Shown here piece by piece: positions 1 through 6,279 of a stretch of 13,662 nt of DNA. Location of the stretch: the NCBI GenBank assembly GCA_964497825.1, contig CAZCFA010000072.1, positions 1 to 13,662 on the forward strand, in the 5' to 3' direction. The DNA is from RHKX01 sp964497825 (GTDB taxonomy: Bacteria; Actinomycetota; Thermoleophilia; Solirubrobacterales; 70-9). The notes beneath the pieces were generated by a model. That model had not been told where the DNA came from, did not search any database, and saw only the letters and a program-made list of their open reading frames with translations. Position 1 is the stretch's first letter, and every line of letters begins with the position of its first letter. The position numbers and the translations under genes were made by a program.

Positions 1-699
1 GACGAGGATCGCGACGATCGCCGCGGCCCCGAGGCCGGCCCGCGACCCGCTGACGTCGATCGCGGCGAGCAGGATCGCCGCCGCGGCGATCCCCGGCCAG
101 ACCGCGAGCGGGCGCCGCGCCGAGGCGGTGAGGCCGAGCGCGACGCCGAACAGGATCATCGAGATCATCGCCAGATGGTTCGGGTTGGGGGTCAGGCCCG
201 AGGGCCGCCCGAAGACGACGTGGTAGTCGGGGAACACGAGCGCCACCGACGCGCTGACGATCCCGCCCGCCACCCAGAGCCAGCCGAACGCCCTGATCGA
301 CTCGATGCTCGGCCGCCAGCAGGCGACCAGCAGCAGCGCCCCGAACGAGGCGAGCGTGAAGCGGACCAGCTGGCCGGCGCTGTCGGCGACCTCCGAGCCC
401 GAGACGGCGAAGCTCCCGATCACGCCCCCGACCGCGATCAGCGCCAGCGCCAGCGCCGGGAGCCAGAAGCGCCGGGCCGGCCTCAGCTCGAAGCGCGGCA
501 GCAGCAGCAGCACGGCGGCGATCAGGAACAGGTCCGCGATCGAGAGCGGGCCGATCGCCTTGCGGGCGCTCATCGCGAGCGCCAACGCCGCGCCCGCCAG
601 CGCGAGGCCGCGGGCGCGGGCGAGCCAGACGCCGTCGACGTCGTAGTCGCCGGCGAGCGGGCCGCGCAGCCAGCGATCGCCTTCGCCGATCGCGCTCAT
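1..699 (-). CDS. O-antigen ligase/polymerase (Wzy-like), array copy A, partial (3' end outside window)
   Basis: This is the N-terminal 233 codons of a multi-pass membrane protein whose 3' part lies off the left edge. It starts at the ATG at 699-697, and every base I compared is identical to codons 1-233 of the complete copy at 740-2026. It therefore carries the same first hydrophobic segments, the RPSGLTPNPNHLA loop motif (residues 165-177) and the SGSRAGLGA motif (217-225). The periplasmic His-Asn motif and last membrane helices expected of the family are not in the window. It follows copy B after 40 bp on the same strand and is the most downstream visible member of the array. Whether its missing half is B-like, different or broken cannot be known here. 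Wzy_C/WaaL proteins join or polymerise lipid-linked glycans on the outer face of the membrane; the exact reaction is not predictable. Confidence 0.85.
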   Translation of the reverse strand, partial: MSAIGEGDRWLRGPLAGDYDVDGVWLARARGLALAGAALALAMSARKAIGPLSIADLFLIAAVLLLLPRFELRPARRFWLPALALALIAVGGVIGSFAVSGSEVADSAGQLVRFTLASFGALLLVACWRPSIESIRAFGWLWVAGGIVSASVALVFPDYHVVFGRPSGLTPNPNHLAMISMILFGVALGLTASARRPLAVWPGIAAAAILLAAIDVSGSRAGLGAAAIVAILV

Positions 700-1018
700 C
701 GCGCTGCCGCCGCCGCCGTGGCCGAGCCCCCCGAGCCGATCAGTGCGCGGGACCCTCGCCGGCCGCCGCCGCGCCGCCGGGGAAGGCCGCGCAGGCCCAG
801 GTCATCAGCGCGAAGCCGACCCAGATGTTGCGGTCCCAGAGCACGTTCTGGAAGTTGCTGATGAACAGGTAGCCGATCATCGCCGCCGCGAGCGCGGCGG
901 CCATCGCCCAGTACGGCGGGTCCTCCGACATCCGCCGCCAGCCCGCGATCCAGTAGCTCCACAGCGCCAGCACGACCAGCATCGCGGCGCCGGCCAGCCC
1001 GAGGACCCCGGCCGCCGA
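1..1018. repeat. Tandem direct repeat, unit 1 (identical to 1328-2345; period 1327 bp)
   Basis: By eye, and by identical translations in more than one frame, bases 1-1018 match 1328-2345 without a difference. The match stops at 1019/2346 (T against A, a synonymous change in Gly336 of copy B). The left limit is unknown because the window edge cuts it. The unit covers the N-terminal 233 codons of a Wzy-like gene, the 40-bp spacer and the last 92 codons of the gene upstream of it. Confidence 0.93.
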
Positions 1019-2026
1019 TCCGGCCTGGAGGAAGATGTTGTGGGCCTCGAGCACGTCGGCGAAGCCGGCGCCGGTCAGCGGCTCCGCCTTGAACGTCGTC
1101 AACGCCCGGTCGTTGCGAACGTCGCGGTTCCGGTCGCTGTAGGCTGCGTCCCTGCTCGCCGCCTTGCTCTCGCCGAGCAGCCGATCGAAGGCGCTCGTGC
1201 CGCCGGCGAGCGAGCCGGAGACGGCCAGCCCCGCCACCGCCGCGGCGACGACCACGATCACCACCGCGACCGCCGCGAAGGCGTGCCTCCGCGCCCCGGC
1301 GATGATCCGGCCCCGGGCGGCCGCGAGGACGAGGATCGCGACGATCGCCGCGGCCCCGAGGCCGGCCCGCGACCCGCTGACGTCGATCGCGGCGAGCAGG
1401 ATCGCCGCCGCGGCGATCCCCGGCCAGACCGCGAGCGGGCGCCGCGCCGAGGCGGTGAGGCCGAGCGCGACGCCGAACAGGATCATCGAGATCATCGCCA
1501 GATGGTTCGGGTTGGGGGTCAGGCCCGAGGGCCGCCCGAAGACGACGTGGTAGTCGGGGAACACGAGCGCCACCGACGCGCTGACGATCCCGCCCGCCAC
1601 CCAGAGCCAGCCGAACGCCCTGATCGACTCGATGCTCGGCCGCCAGCAGGCGACCAGCAGCAGCGCCCCGAACGAGGCGAGCGTGAAGCGGACCAGCTGG
1701 CCGGCGCTGTCGGCGACCTCCGAGCCCGAGACGGCGAAGCTCCCGATCACGCCCCCGACCGCGATCAGCGCCAGCGCCAGCGCCGGGAGCCAGAAGCGCC
1801 GGGCCGGCCTCAGCTCGAAGCGCGGCAGCAGCAGCAGCACGGCGGCGATCAGGAACAGGTCCGCGATCGAGAGCGGGCCGATCGCCTTGCGGGCGCTCAT
1901 CGCGAGCGCCAACGCCGCGCCCGCCAGCGCGAGGCCGCGGGCGCGGGCGAGCCAGACGCCGTCGACGTCGTAGTCGCCGGCGAGCGGGCCGCGCAGCCAG
2001 CGATCGCCTTCGCCGATCGCGCTCAT
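740..2026 (-). CDS. O-antigen ligase/polymerase (Wzy-like), array copy B
   Basis: This 428-residue protein has about ten hydrophobic segments. Family-type signatures are RPSGLTPNPNHLA (165-177), SGSRAGLGA (217-225) and a loop LTGAGFADVLEAHNIFLQ (317-334). His329-Asn330 in that loop corresponds to the conserved 'HN/HS-x-x-L' site of O-antigen ligase (Wzy_C) proteins. The family takes undecaprenyl-linked glycan and polymerises it or transfers it to an acceptor outside the membrane. The ATG at 2026 has no good Shine-Dalgarno site; it lies 40 bp after the stop of copy C, and ribosomes probably arrive from upstream. Residues 337-428 are identical to copy C at the DNA level, whereas residues 1-336 are only about three-quarters identical to it, with an extra stretch near 288-310. 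The N-terminal half is duplicated exactly in copy A. Polymerase versus ligase versus protein glycosyltransferase cannot be settled. Confidence 0.9.
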   Translation of the reverse strand: MSAIGEGDRWLRGPLAGDYDVDGVWLARARGLALAGAALALAMSARKAIGPLSIADLFLIAAVLLLLPRFELRPARRFWLPALALALIAVGGVIGSFAVSGSEVADSAGQLVRFTLASFGALLLVACWRPSIESIRAFGWLWVAGGIVSASVALVFPDYHVVFGRPSGLTPNPNHLAMISMILFGVALGLTASARRPLAVWPGIAAAAILLAAIDVSGSRAGLGAAAIVAILVLAAARGRIIAGARRHAFAAVAVVIVVVAAAVAGLAVSGSLAGGTSAFDRLLGESKAASRDAAYSDRNRDVRNDRALTTFKAEPLTGAGFADVLEAHNIFLQAGSAAGVLGLAGAAMLVVLALWSYWIAGWRRMSEDPPYWAMAAALAAAMIGYLFISNFQNVLWDRNIWVGFALMTWACAAFPGGAAAAGEGPAH

Positions 2027-2345
2027 CGCGCTGCCGCCGCCGCCGTGGCCGAGCCCCCCGAGCCGATCAGTGCGCGGGACCCTCGCCGGCCGCCGCCGCG
2101 CCGCCGGGGAAGGCCGCGCAGGCCCAGGTCATCAGCGCGAAGCCGACCCAGATGTTGCGGTCCCAGAGCACGTTCTGGAAGTTGCTGATGAACAGGTAGC
2201 CGATCATCGCCGCCGCGAGCGCGGCGGCCATCGCCCAGTACGGCGGGTCCTCCGACATCCGCCGCCAGCCCGCGATCCAGTAGCTCCACAGCGCCAGCAC
2301 GACCAGCATCGCGGCGCCGGCCAGCCCGAGGACCCCGGCCGCCGA
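1328..2345. repeat. Tandem direct repeat, unit 2 (identical to 1-1018)
   Basis: This is the second visible copy of the 1018-bp identical segment, offset by 1327 bp. It covers codons 1-233 of copy B, the spacer 2027-2066 and the last 92 codons of copy C. To its right, 2346-3335 (copy C) remains alignable with 1019-2026 (copy B) but is clearly diverged. The identity boundary is therefore sharp and lies inside a gene. Confidence 0.93.
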
Positions 2346-3335
2346 ACCGGCCTGGAGGAAGAAGTTGTGGGGGTCGACCGCGTCGGCGAAGCCGGCGCCG
2401 GTCAGCGGCTCCGCCTTGAACGTATCCCAGGCCAGCTCGTTGCGGACGTCGCGGTCCGCGTCGCTGCCCGCGACCTCGCTGCCGCCGAGCAGCCGATCGA
2501 AGGCGCTCCGGTTGCCGGCGGTGAAGCTGAACACGGCCAGCGCGGCCACCGCCGCGATCACGATCACGACCGCCGCGGCGGCGTGCCCCCGCGCCCATCC
2601 GATGACGCGCTCACGGGTGGCCGCGAGGACGAGGATCGCGACGATCGCCGCGGCCCCGAGGCCGGCCCGCGACCCGCTGACGGCGATCGCGGCGAACAGG
2701 ATCGCCGCCGCGACGAGCCCCGGCCAGACCGCGACGGGACGCCGCTCGGAGCCGGCGAGGCCGAGCGCGACGCCGAACAGGATCAGCGAGATCAGGCCGA
2801 GATGGGTCGGGTGGGGGGTGAGGCCGGAGGGCCGCAGGAACATGTGCAGGTCGGGGATCGTGAACGCCACGAACGCGCTGACGATCCCGCCCGCCACCCA
2901 GAGCCAGGCGAACGCCTTGATCGACTCGATGCTCGGCCGCCAGCAGGCGATCAGCAGCAGCGCCCCGAACGAGGCGAGCGCGAAACGGACCAGCACGTCG
3001 GCGCTGTCGGCGACCTCCGAGCTCGAGACGACGAAGGTCCCGATCACGCCCCCGACCGCGATCAGCGCCACCGCCAGGGCGGGGAACCAGAAGCGACGGG
3101 CCAGGAGCGGGTCGAAGCGCGGCAGCAGCAGCAGCACGGCGGCGATCAGGAACAGGTCCGCGGTCGAGATCGGGCCGATCGCCTTCCAGGCGCTCATCGC
3201 GAGCGTGAACGCCGCGCCCGCCAGCGCGATGCCGCGGGCGCGGGCGAGCCAGACGCCGTCGATGTCGTAGTCGCCGGCGAGCGGGCCGCGAAGCCAGCGA
3301 TCGCCGGCGGAGATCCCGTCGCTGATGGCGCTCAT
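2067..3335 (-). CDS. O-antigen ligase/polymerase (Wzy-like), array copy C
   Basis: This is a 422-residue paralogue of copy B and the first array member in transcription order. It has the same hydrophobic layout, a variant loop motif RPSGLTPHPTHL (around 165-180), SGSRAGLGA, and the extracytoplasmic site DPHNFFLQ (His near residue 323). The N-terminus differs from B by a four-residue insertion (SDGISAG against GEG), and residues 285-305 are shortened and rearranged. From codon 331 to the stop it is identical to B, as is the 40-bp spacer after it. The ATG at 3335 overlaps the TGA of a possible small ORF as ATGA, which would allow translational coupling. It lies 167 bp after the GT4 gene. Family knowledge places the activity on the outer membrane face; substrate and acceptor are unknown. 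The B/C divergence could mean different linkage specificity (inference). Confidence 0.9.
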   Translation of the reverse strand: MSAISDGISAGDRWLRGPLAGDYDIDGVWLARARGIALAGAAFTLAMSAWKAIGPISTADLFLIAAVLLLLPRFDPLLARRFWFPALAVALIAVGGVIGTFVVSSSEVADSADVLVRFALASFGALLLIACWRPSIESIKAFAWLWVAGGIVSAFVAFTIPDLHMFLRPSGLTPHPTHLGLISLILFGVALGLAGSERRPVAVWPGLVAAAILFAAIAVSGSRAGLGAAAIVAILVLAATRERVIGWARGHAAAAVVIVIAAVAALAVFSFTAGNRSAFDRLLGGSEVAGSDADRDVRNELAWDTFKAEPLTGAGFADAVDPHNFFLQAGSAAGVLGLAGAAMLVVLALWSYWIAGWRRMSEDPPYWAMAAALAAAMIGYLFISNFQNVLWDRNIWVGFALMTWACAAFPGGAAAAGEGPAH

Positions 3336-3481
3336 CGAGCTGCCGCTGGCCCCGTGGCGTCGAGTGCCCGCCGGCTCCCGGCGAACGGCGGGACGAATCG
3401 GCGACCGATCGGCGCGCCGCCGGCGACGACCAGCGCGCCCCGAGCGGGCGCCACCTGCGCTGCCTCCGTGCCCGACTCCAT
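3332..3481 (-). CDS. Possible small ORF (49 aa) translationally coupled to Wzy copy C
   Basis: The gap between the GT4 gene and copy C holds an ORF of 49 codons on the operon strand. It starts at ATG 3481-3479 with GAGG at 3489-3492 seven bases upstream, and its TGA (3334-3332) overlaps the ATG of copy C as ATGA. The product begins MESGTEAAQVAPARGALVVA and ends ALDATGPAAAR. It is Ala/Gly/Arg-rich, with no signal peptide, membrane helix or family I recognise. GTG and TTG codons directly upstream are alternative starts. A similar tail (…ATAAAAAR, then an overlapping stop) sits just before copies A and B, so about 25 bp ahead of each array gene is related. It may be a real leader peptide or coupling ORF, a gene remnant, or chance: 50-codon ORFs are common in such GC-rich DNA. 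Confidence 0.3.
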   Translation of the reverse strand: MESGTEAAQVAPARGALVVAGGAPIGRRFVPPFAGSRRALDATGPAAAR

Positions 3482-3488
3482 CAACACG

Positions 3489-3492
3489 CCTC
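3489..3492 (-). promoter_or_regulatory. Possible ribosome binding site of the 49-aa ORF
   Basis: GAGG on the minus strand lies seven bases before ATG 3481. It is the only Shine-Dalgarno-like site between the GT4 stop and copy C. If used, it would load ribosomes for the small ORF and, through the ATGA overlap, for copy C. Confidence 0.3.
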
Positions 3493-3502
3493 GCGCCGGA
3501 GC

Positions 3503-4669
3503 CTATTCACAACGCCCCCGCGGCGAGACCACATCGCGGTAGAGCTCGAGCAGGTACTCGATCGCCGCCGAGCGCGAGTAACGCTCGAACGTCAGCCTCC
3601 TCCCGGCGGACCCCATCCGCCGGCGGGCGGCGGGGTCGGTGAGCAGCGCGCGCAGGGCGGCGGCGAAGCCCGCGGCCGTGCGCGGGGCGGACAGCCCGGC
3701 TCCGGCCGCCACCACCTCGTCCACGATCGCCACCTCGTCGGTGATCACCACCGGCAGCGCCGCGTTCATCGCCTCGACCACCGCGATCCCGAACGACTCG
3801 TCCTCGGAGGGGAGCGCGAAGACGTCGAACTCGCGAAGCAGCGCCGCCTTCTGCTCGCCGAGCACGATGCCGGGGAAGCTGACCCGGTCGCTGAGGCCGA
3901 GCCGCTCGACGTCGGGCCGCATCCCGGCGCCGATCCCGTCGTCGTCGGGCCCGGCAACGACCAGGCGGGCGCCGGGAAGCTCCGGCGCGATCCGGCCGAA
4001 CGCCTCGAGCAGGATCGGCGCCCCCTTCTTCTCGTTCAGGCGCCCGAGAAAGCCGATCGTCGGGTTCGATGCGGAGCTGCCCTCGGGCGGGGCCCGGTCC
4101 TCGCCCGGGTCGCCGACGACCGGCGGCGGCACGATTCGCATCCTCGCCATCGGGAACGCCCGCGCCCCCTGCTCGGCCTCCATCTCGGTCATCGCGATCA
4201 CCGCCGCCGCCCCGGCGACGAGCCGCCGCTGCACGAGCCGGTCGTAGGGCTCCTTCTTCCAGCGCTTGCGGGCGTAGTCGTAGTCGGTGGCCGCGCCGTG
4301 GAGCTGGAGCACGTAGGGGACCCCCGCCCTGCGGGCGAGCAACCCGCCGAGCGCGGTCGCCGGCGAGTAGATCCCGTGCAGGTGGACCACGTCGGCGGAC
4401 GCGATCAGCTCGCGGGCGCTGCGCACGAATGCGGCTGAGACCGCCGGCCCCCGGGTCGGGACCCGGGCGACCGTCCAGCGCTCGCCGAGCTGTCGGCGGC
4501 TCGCGGCCGAAAGGCGCCCGCGGCCGTCGCGGTCGGTGGTCAGCGCGAGGACGCGCTCGCCGCGCTCGGCCAGCGCCGCGACGACGTCACGGGCGTTGCG
4601 GGGCGGGCCCCCGTAGCGCTCCGCGATCAGGCCCGCGAGATGCAGGATCGAGGGCGAGCGCGGCGCCAC
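3503..4669 (-). CDS. GT4-family glycosyltransferase
   Basis: This 388-residue GT-B enzyme is cytoplasmic or membrane-associated and expected to add a sugar from a nucleotide-sugar donor to a lipid-linked intermediate. The N-terminal acceptor domain opens with LHLAGLIAERYGGP (9-22; glycine-rich loop) and has HLHGIYSP (96-103). The donor domain has GFLGRLNEKKG (206-216) and the retaining-GT E-x7-E motif as EDESFGIAVVE (Glu291 and Glu299). Length and motif order are typical. I chose GTG 4669 because GGAGG lies five bases upstream; the GTG at 4705 lacks such a site, and the longer open frame to 5083 is only a shadow of the FkbM gene. The start is one base after the FkbM stop (4671-4673), so the two are surely co-translated. 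The sugar and linkage cannot be told. Confidence 0.9.
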   Translation of the reverse strand: MAPRSPSILHLAGLIAERYGGPPRNARDVVAALAERGERVLALTTDRDGRGRLSAASRRQLGERWTVARVPTRGPAVSAAFVRSARELIASADVVHLHGIYSPATALGGLLARRAGVPYVLQLHGAATDYDYARKRWKKEPYDRLVQRRLVAGAAAVIAMTEMEAEQGARAFPMARMRIVPPPVVGDPGEDRAPPEGSSASNPTIGFLGRLNEKKGAPILLEAFGRIAPELPGARLVVAGPDDDGIGAGMRPDVERLGLSDRVSFPGIVLGEQKAALLREFDVFALPSEDESFGIAVVEAMNAALPVVITDEVAIVDEVVAAGAGLSAPRTAAGFAAALRALLTDPAARRRMGSAGRRLTFERYSRSAAIEYLLELYRDVVSPRGRCE

Positions 4670-4670
4670 C

Positions 4671-5456
4671 TCAGCCTCCGGCGGGCCGATCAGGGCGCTG
4701 CTCACGACGCCGGAACAGGAGGTCGGCCTGCAGGCACTCTCCCGACCTCGCCCGCTTGACGTCGTAGGCGCCGGCGAGCGTGAAGCCCGCCCGCTCGAGC
4801 AGGATCGTGACGTCGCCGGCGAGGCGCTGGCCCTCGTAGAGCTCGGTGAACGAGGCCTCGACCACGACCTGGTCGAACGCCTCCAGGATGCCGCTGCTGC
4901 CCACCAGCACCTCGTACTCGTGACCCTGGACATCGACCTTGAGCAGCGCCGGGCCGGTGATCTCGTCGAGGCTGAGCTGCGAATCGAGGCGGGCGGTCGC
5001 CACGCTGACGAGGCCGGCCTCCTCGGTCCCGGGAAACGCCGCGACCTGGCGCGCCCCGATCGGCTGCAGCGAGGATGAGTCATCGCGCTTCGACACGTGC
5101 ATCGGGACCCGGCCCTCGGTGCGGTCGGAGGCGGCCAGATCGAGCACGCGCACGCGCCCGGATCCGCCCGCGACGCGTCTCAGCCGCGCTCGCGGCTCCG
5201 CCAGCGGCTCGACGCAGACGATCGTCGCCGCGGGGAAGCGCTCGAGCGCGAACAGCGCGAACTGACCGCGGTGGGCGCCGACGTCGACGACCGTTCGCAC
5301 CCCGTCCGGATAGGGCATGCGCTCGTGCTCGACCGCCGCCGCGACGCCGAACCGCAGGCCGCGGCGGTAGCCGGGCCGGCGCAGGATGCGGATCAGCTTG
5401 CGCGCCTTGCGGATCCCCTCCGGATCGGCGACGCGTTCGCTGACCGACGCGTTCAT
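4671..5456 (-). CDS. FkbM-family SAM-dependent methyltransferase
   Basis: This 261-residue Rossmann methyltransferase is cytoplasmic and likely O-methylates a sugar of the surface glycan; FkbM-domain proteins are common in polysaccharide loci. Visible features are the SAM-binding motif I VVDVGAHRGQF (56-66), the acidic end of the next strand in CVEPLAEP (81-88), and the family hallmark LLKVDVQGHEYEVLVG (171-186), followed by VVVEASFTELYEGQ (197-210). A basic amphipathic N-terminus (residues 13-35) precedes the fold. ATG 5456 is used; its Shine-Dalgarno site is weak. The gene sits 34 bp downstream of the lipoprotein gene and one base upstream of the GT4 gene, so it lies mid-operon. The acceptor is unknown: sugar hydroxyl is the family-based guess, and a small-molecule or protein target is possible. 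Confidence 0.88.
   Translation of the reverse strand: MNASVSERVADPEGIRKARKLIRILRRPGYRRGLRFGVAAAVEHERMPYPDGVRTVVDVGAHRGQFALFALERFPAATIVCVEPLAEPRARLRRVAGGSGRVRVLDLAASDRTEGRVPMHVSKRDDSSSLQPIGARQVAAFPGTEEAGLVSVATARLDSQLSLDEITGPALLKVDVQGHEYEVLVGSSGILEAFDQVVVEASFTELYEGQRLAGDVTILLERAGFTLAGAYDVKRARSGECLQADLLFRRREQRPDRPAGG
4675..4679 (-). promoter_or_regulatory. Ribosome binding site fixing the GT4 start
   Basis: GGAGG on the minus strand lies inside the last codons of the FkbM gene, five bases before GTG 4669. It decides between this GTG and the in-frame GTG at 4705, which has no comparable site. Confidence 0.7.
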
Positions 5457-5490
5457 TCCGGCGCGAAGCTCCAGCGATGATGGCCGGCGG

Positions 5491-6165
5491 CTATCCGCCG
5501 TCCGTCCCGCCCTCCGTCACCGCTTGCGCCGCGCCCCCGAACGCCTTGATGTCGGAGCTGAACTGGGATGCGAGCGCCACCAGGAACGTGCTGTCATCGA
5601 TCTTCCAATCCCCGTCCTCCTTCTTCAGCGGCAGCGCCAGCGACCCGGCGAACCGTGGTGCGGTCGAGTCGATCATCGCGTAGAGCTCCGCCTCGTCCGC
5701 GTCGCCCTTGTTCTTGCCGTTCTTGCCCTTCTTGCCGCCCTTCGTCTCCACCGATGCGATGCTGATCGCGGACGCGCTGGCGATCGGCGCGATCAGCGAG
5801 ACGACCGAGAACTTGAAGCCGTCGGGGAGGTCCTTCCGCACCTTCTTCGTGTAGGAGTCGGTGACGCCCTCGGAGTCGCGGCTCTGGACCGCGCGCCACC
5901 AGGTCAGCACGGTGCGCTCGGGGGAGTCGGGGTCGGTGGCGGCGAGCTGGTCCTTGCTGACCGTCGCCTCGGCCGGATCGAGCCCGGCCGGTTGGGTCGA
6001 GTCCTGGGTCTGGTCGGTTCCGGTCAGGTCCTGGCCCTCGACGCCGCAGCCCGTGACGAGCAGGGCGACGCCGAGCGCGGTCACGGCGGAAAGGGCAAGC
6101 CGGCGCCGACGGCGGCGGGCCCGCTCGGGGGCCTGATCCGCGCCGGGCAGATCCGACGTTCGCAT
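5491..6165 (-). CDS. Putative lipoprotein, NTF2-like/DUF4878-like
   Basis: This is a 224-residue predicted lipoprotein. Residues 15-39 form a signal peptide with an unusually basic n-region (ERARRRRRR), a hydrophobic core and lipobox VTGC, so Cys40 would be lipidated and the protein anchored outside the membrane. The mature part begins with a Thr/Gln/Asp-rich linker. A domain starting SPERTVLTWWRAVQSRD (about 81-97) and ending near DGDWKIDDSTFL resembles small NTF2-like/DUF4878 extracytoplasmic domains; this is a pattern match by eye. A Lys/Gly-rich insertion (142-154, KGGKKGKNGKNKG) interrupts it, odd for this Arg-biased genome. I prefer ATG 6165 (AGGAG five bases upstream) over in-frame ATG 6180, which lacks proper spacing. 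It lies between a sulfotransferase and FkbM on the same strand. Function unknown. Confidence 0.8.
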   Translation of the reverse strand: MRTSDLPGADQAPERARRRRRRLALSAVTALGVALLVTGCGVEGQDLTGTDQTQDSTQPAGLDPAEATVSKDQLAATDPDSPERTVLTWWRAVQSRDSEGVTDSYTKKVRKDLPDGFKFSVVSLIAPIASASAISIASVETKGGKKGKNGKNKGDADEAELYAMIDSTAPRFAGSLALPLKKEDGDWKIDDSTFLVALASQFSSDIKAFGGAAQAVTEGGTDGG

Positions 6166-6170
6166 CGCAA

Positions 6171-6175
6171 CTCCT
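6171..6175 (-). promoter_or_regulatory. Ribosome binding site of the lipoprotein gene
   Basis: AGGAG on the minus strand lies five bases before ATG 6165. It favours this start over the in-frame ATG at 6180, five codons upstream. Confidence 0.65.
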
Positions 6176-6223
6176 CTCATCCTCGATCGTCCTCACTCAT
6201 CGACGGGCCGACGAGCGGGCGGG

Positions 6224-6262
6224 ATCATAGTCGGAACGCGAGCGAGCATCGGCGGTACCGCC
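6224..6262 (-). promoter_or_regulatory. Possible promoter with adjacent palindrome upstream of the lipoprotein gene
   Basis: On the minus strand a TATGAT hexamer (6229-6224) matches the -10 consensus at five of six positions and is one of few AT-rich hexamers here. It would start a transcript about 50 bases before ATG 6165. No good -35 is present at the expected distance. Instead a perfect 12-bp palindrome, GGCGGTACCGCC (6251-6262), lies at and just upstream of the -35 position. It could be an operator, or a short hairpin ending the sulfotransferase transcript, whose stop is 18 bp away. If real, the lipoprotein-to-Wzy genes form a transcription unit of their own. Confidence 0.35.
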
Positions 6263-6279
6263 CGGCCCGCGAGCCACCG

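Noticed and set aside
1..2345. Insertion sequence or transposon as the cause of the repeats
   Set aside because: There is no transposase and no terminal inverted repeat, and the repeated unit consists wholly of Wzy coding sequence and a 40-bp spacer.
743..3542. Long plus-strand open frames (481 and 490 codons) opposite the Wzy array
   Set aside because: They are antisense to clear membrane-protein genes, give Arg/Asp/Gly/Pro-rich sequence without domains, and arise because stops are rare in this GC-rich DNA. Their similarity to each other only mirrors the tandem repeat.
4670..5083. N-terminal extension of the GT4 gene (open frame up to 5083)
   Set aside because: The extension is a Ser/Arg-rich shadow of the FkbM gene. 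The GTG at 4669 has GGAGG at good spacing, and the protein from there matches the usual family start.
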